This document shows, in pieces, positions 35,823 through 37,882 of a stretch of 37,882 nt of DNA. Position 1 is the stretch's first letter. Every line of letters begins with the position of its first letter. Location of the stretch: assembly GCA_022824315.1 (NCBI GenBank), contig JAJEAC010000107.1, forward strand, positions 1 through 37,882, written 5' to 3'. The notes below the pieces were generated by a model. That model did not search any database. It saw nothing but the letters and a program-made list of their open reading frames with translations, and was not told the origin of the DNA. Both the position numbers and the translations under genes were made by a program. The stretch comes from Silicimonas sp. (lineage in GTDB: Bacteria; Pseudomonadota; Alphaproteobacteria; Rhodobacterales; Rhodobacteraceae).

Positions 35823-36439
35823 TTCAGTCGGGCCTCCAGGGCTTCGACACCCGCCTTCGTGATCACCAGCGTGTCACTTCTCAGGATATCATAGACATTG
35901 GCACCCATGGACGGCAGCACGTCGACATCGGGCAGGTTGGAGGCGGCAAGCGCGAAGTTCTGGTCCACTTCGGCGCCGTCAATGATGAGGGCGCGCCGCC
36001 ATCCGAGATCCCGGACCTTCTTGGCGAGGGAGCCTGCCTTGTGCTCCGTCGCCGTTGCCGCGTCCAGGATGACAAGATCCCCGGTCGCGGCCTTTGAAGA
36101 CAGCGCGTGGCGCAGGCCGAGTTTTCGGAACTTCTTGGGCAGTTTGTGAGCGTGGCTGCGCGGCGTAGGGCCCTTGTAGACGCCGCCCTTGCGGAAAATG
36201 GGCGCGTTCCGGTCGCCGTGGCGCGCTCCGCCTGTGCCCTTCTGGCGATAGATCTTCTTCCTGGCGTAACTGGTTTCCGATCGGGTCTTGACCTTGTGGG
36301 TGCCGGCCTGAGCCTTGTTCCTTTGCCAACGGACGACGCGGTGCAGGATGTCGGCACGGGGTTCGAGACCGAATATCTCGTCTCCGAGGTCGACCGACCC
36401 GGCCTTCTCGCCGTCGAGCTTGATCACGTCGAGTTTCAT
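35819..36439 (-). CDS. rplD: 50S ribosomal protein L4
   Basis: Lines the upper exit tunnel; in E. coli it also represses the S10 operon. The 206-residue product (E. coli 201) has [19 protein letters not shown] in the tunnel loop and [20 protein letters not shown]. The C-terminal half ends [16 protein letters not shown]. It overlaps both neighbours by four bases (ATGA). The E. coli leader structures for L4 control are not recognisable here. Confidence 0.98.
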   Translation of the reverse strand: MKLDVIKLDGEKAGSVDLGDEIFGLEPRADILHRVVRWQRNKAQAGTHKVKTRSETSYARKKIYRQKGTGGARHGDRNAPIFRKGGVYKGPTPRSHAHKLPKKFRKLGLRHALSSKAATGDLVILDAATATEHKAGSLAKKVRDLGWRRALIIDGAEVDQNFALAASNLPDVDVLPSMGANVYDILRSDTLVITKAGVEALEARLK

Positions 36440-37326
36440 TCCTCACGATCCTTCCGTTCCGCCGCATCTGAACCGGCGGCTTCGGCTTCAGCGGCTTCGG
36501 CGAGCGCGACCTTGTCCACCTTCGCGTCTTTGGCTTCCGCCGCGTCAAGGGCTGCCTGTTCCGCCTCTGACGCACCGGCCGCGGCGGCTTCTGCCTCGGC
36601 TGCGGCGACTTCGGCGGCTTCCTCGGCGACCTTTGCGGCCGCCGCTGCGTCCGATTTCAGCGCAGCGGGAAGTATCACGTTGTCCGGCGCCGGCTTCTTG
36701 ACGGCATCGTTTATGGTGACCCATCCACCCTTGGATCCCGGAACCGCGCCCTTGATCATTATCAGGCCGCGATCAGCATCCGTACGGACAACCTGGAGAT
36801 TCTGAGTGGTCACGCGCACGGCGCCCATGTGGCCGGCCATCTTCTTGCCCTTGAACACGCGTCCCGGATCCTGGCACTGGCCGGTCGAGCCATGGGACCT
36901 GTGACTGATCGAGACCCCGTGCGAAGCGCGCAGACCTCGAAAGTTGTGACGCTTCATGGCACCGGCAAATCCCTTTCCGATCGACGTGCCGCTCACGTCA
37001 ACGAACTGGCCCTCGAAATAATGGTTCGCCGTAATCTCCTCGCCGACCTCGATCAGGTTTTCAGGATCGACACGAAATTCCGCGATCTTCCGCTTGGGCT
37101 CGACCTTTGCAGCGGCGAAGTGGCCTCGCAATGCCTGCGAGGTTCGCTTGGCCTTCGCCGCACCGGCCCCGAGCTGAACGGCTGCATAGCCGTCCCGTTC
37201 AGGCGTGCGTTGCGCAACCACCTGAAGCTTGTCCAGCTGGAGCACCGTCACGGGAATCTGCTTCCCGTCATCCATGAAGAGCCGGGTCATGCCGACCTTT
37301 TTTGCAATTACACCGGAGCGCAACAT
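36436..37326 (-). CDS. rplC: 50S ribosomal protein L3 with a long Ala/Glu-rich C-terminal tail
   Basis: Early-assembling large-subunit protein near the peptidyl transferase centre. Residues 1-220 are a normal L3: [30 protein letters not shown], and [20 protein letters not shown], in which Q150 corresponds to the glutamine methylated by PrmB in E. coli. Residues 221-296 are an added tail of low complexity: 35 of 76 residues are Ala and 14 are Glu, ending RKDREE. E. coli L3 has 209 residues. The reading frame is intact and ends in an ATGA overlap with rplD, so the tail is real and not a frameshift. It lies 13 bases after rpsJ. Confidence 0.97.
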   Translation of the reverse strand: MLRSGVIAKKVGMTRLFMDDGKQIPVTVLQLDKLQVVAQRTPERDGYAAVQLGAGAAKAKRTSQALRGHFAAAKVEPKRKIAEFRVDPENLIEVGEEITANHYFEGQFVDVSGTSIGKGFAGAMKRHNFRGLRASHGVSISHRSHGSTGQCQDPGRVFKGKKMAGHMGAVRVTTQNLQVVRTDADRGLIMIKGAVPGSKGGWVTINDAVKKPAPDNVILPAALKSDAAAAAKVAEEAAEVAAAEAEAAAAGASEAEQAALDAAEAKDAKVDKVALAEAAEAEAAGSDAAERKDREE

Positions 37327-37339
37327 CTGATCGCTCTCC

Positions 37340-37654
37340 TTATACGGAAATCTGGACGTCCACGCCCGCCGCGAGGTCGAGCTTCATGAGCGCGTCCACC
37401 GTCTGTGGCGTCGGATCAACAATGTCGAGAAGGCGCTTGTGCGTCCTGATCTCGAACTGGTCCCGTGATTTCTTGTCAACATGCGGACCGCGAAGCACCG
37501 TGAACTTCTCGATCTGGTTCGGCATCGGAATCGGGCCGCGCACGGTAGCGCCGGTGCGCTTGGCCGTATTCACGATTTCCTGCGTCGAGGCATCAAGCAC
37601 GCGGTAATCGAACGCCTTGAGGCGGATCCGGATGTTCTGGCTGGCAACTGCCAT
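37340..37654 (-). CDS. rpsJ: 30S ribosomal protein S10
   Basis: Small-subunit head protein, also known as NusE when it acts in transcription antitermination. The 104-residue product (E. coli 103) has [21 protein letters not shown] and [37 protein letters not shown] lies before the ATG. It is first in the S10 group, 93 bases after tuf. Confidence 0.98.
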   Translation of the reverse strand: MAVASQNIRIRLKAFDYRVLDASTQEIVNTAKRTGATVRGPIPMPNQIEKFTVLRGPHVDKKSRDQFEIRTHKRLLDIVDPTPQTVDALMKLDLAAGVDVQISV

Positions 37655-37676
37655 TGTCTTGTCCTTTCGTTGAGAG

Positions 37677-37695
37677 GTGGAGCCTGTGGCTCCAC
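37677..37695 (-). terminator. Hairpin between tuf and rpsJ
   Basis: A perfect eight-base inverted repeat, GTGGAGCC and GGCTCCAC, with a three-base loop lies in the gap after tuf and about 22 bases before rpsJ. On the minus strand TCTCAACG follows, with no thymine run, so it is unlikely to end transcription fully. Its closeness to the rpsJ ribosome binding site could affect initiation. Confidence 0.55.
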
Positions 37696-37747
37696 TTCGA
37701 ACTCTTTCCGAGCCAAGCCCGCCTGCGCCGGCCCGTTGTCGCGCCGC

Positions 37748-37882
37748 TCAGTCGAGGATGTTCGAGACGACCCCGGAGCCGACGGTCCGGCCGCCCTCCC
37801 GGATGGCGAAGCGCAGGCCCCTCTCCAGCGCGATCGGCGCGATCAGCTCCGCCGTGAACTTCAGGTTGTCACCCGGCATCAC
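37748..37882 (-). CDS. tuf: Elongation factor Tu, C-terminal end (partial)
   Basis: Only the last 44 codons are in the window; the gene continues beyond the right edge. They read [18 protein letters not shown] and then [18 protein letters not shown], which is domain 3 of EF-Tu, the GTPase that delivers aminoacyl-tRNA to the ribosome. The end SNILD differs slightly from the more usual SKIIE-type ending. It is the gene before rpsJ, as expected for the str-S10 arrangement. Confidence 0.96.
   Translation of the reverse strand: MMPGDNLKFTAELIAPIALERGLRFAIREGGRTVGSGVVSNILD

Noticed and set aside
1..37882. CRISPR arrays, tRNA or rRNA genes, and insertion sequences
   Set aside because: No regularly spaced repeats, cloverleaf-like segments, rRNA signatures or transposase motifs were recognised on either strand, and no flanking direct repeats were found around the accessory pair.

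Overview
The window looks like the chromosome of a high-GC alphaproteobacterium, most likely in or near the Rhodobacterales. The reasons are the four-gene general amino-acid transporter of the AapJQMP/BztABCD type, an ATP12-family F1-ATPase chaperone, the gene order rnpA-yidD-ttcA-yidC-MOSC-engB-argB, and an S10/spc/alpha ribosomal cluster with adk directly behind secY. This placement is inferred from gene content and order; no search was run.

Positions 1-13311 are read on the plus strand. First come rnpA and yidD (tRNA processing, membrane-protein insertion). A two-gene accessory unit follows at 833-3602: an HNH nuclease, then a fusion of a phospholipase-D-type nuclease with a P-loop NTPase. 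Behind it lies a 473-base stretch holding a frameshifted Phd-type antitoxin remnant. The housekeeping order resumes with ttcA, an 856-base gap with no recognised gene, yidC, a MOSC protein, engB and argB. An acyl-CoA synthetase, a ferredoxin-like protein and a SixA-type phosphatase close this half.

Positions 13387-37882 are read on the minus strand and converge on the first half at about 13.3 kb. In transcript order they begin with the 3' end of tuf. Next are the S10 genes (rpsJ, rplC, rplD, rplW, rplB, rpsS, rplV, rpsC, rplP), then a 2-oxoglutarate/Fe(II) oxygenase-like gene, then rpmC and rpsQ. The spc genes (rplN to secY) and adk follow, then the alpha genes (rpsM, rpsK, rpoA, rplQ). After these come rarA, crcB, an RluC-type pseudouridine synthase, ATP12, and aapJ-aapQ-aapM-aapP. 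The spc and alpha groups as found lack rpmJ and rpsD.

Most of the window makes and inserts proteins: ribosomal proteins, RNA polymerase alpha, SecY, YidC, YidD, EngB, EF-Tu, RnpA, TtcA and RluC. Two places depart from this. One is the HNH plus PLD-NTPase unit, which has its own promoter-like sequence and the parts expected of a DNA-targeting defence system; I cannot match it to a named system. The other is the oxygenase gene lying immediately behind the gene for L16, a ribosomal protein that is hydroxylated in E. coli by an unrelated oxygenase. Smaller points are a long Ala/Glu tail on L3, several hairpins between genes of the ribosomal and aap operons, and repeats in the aapJ leader.
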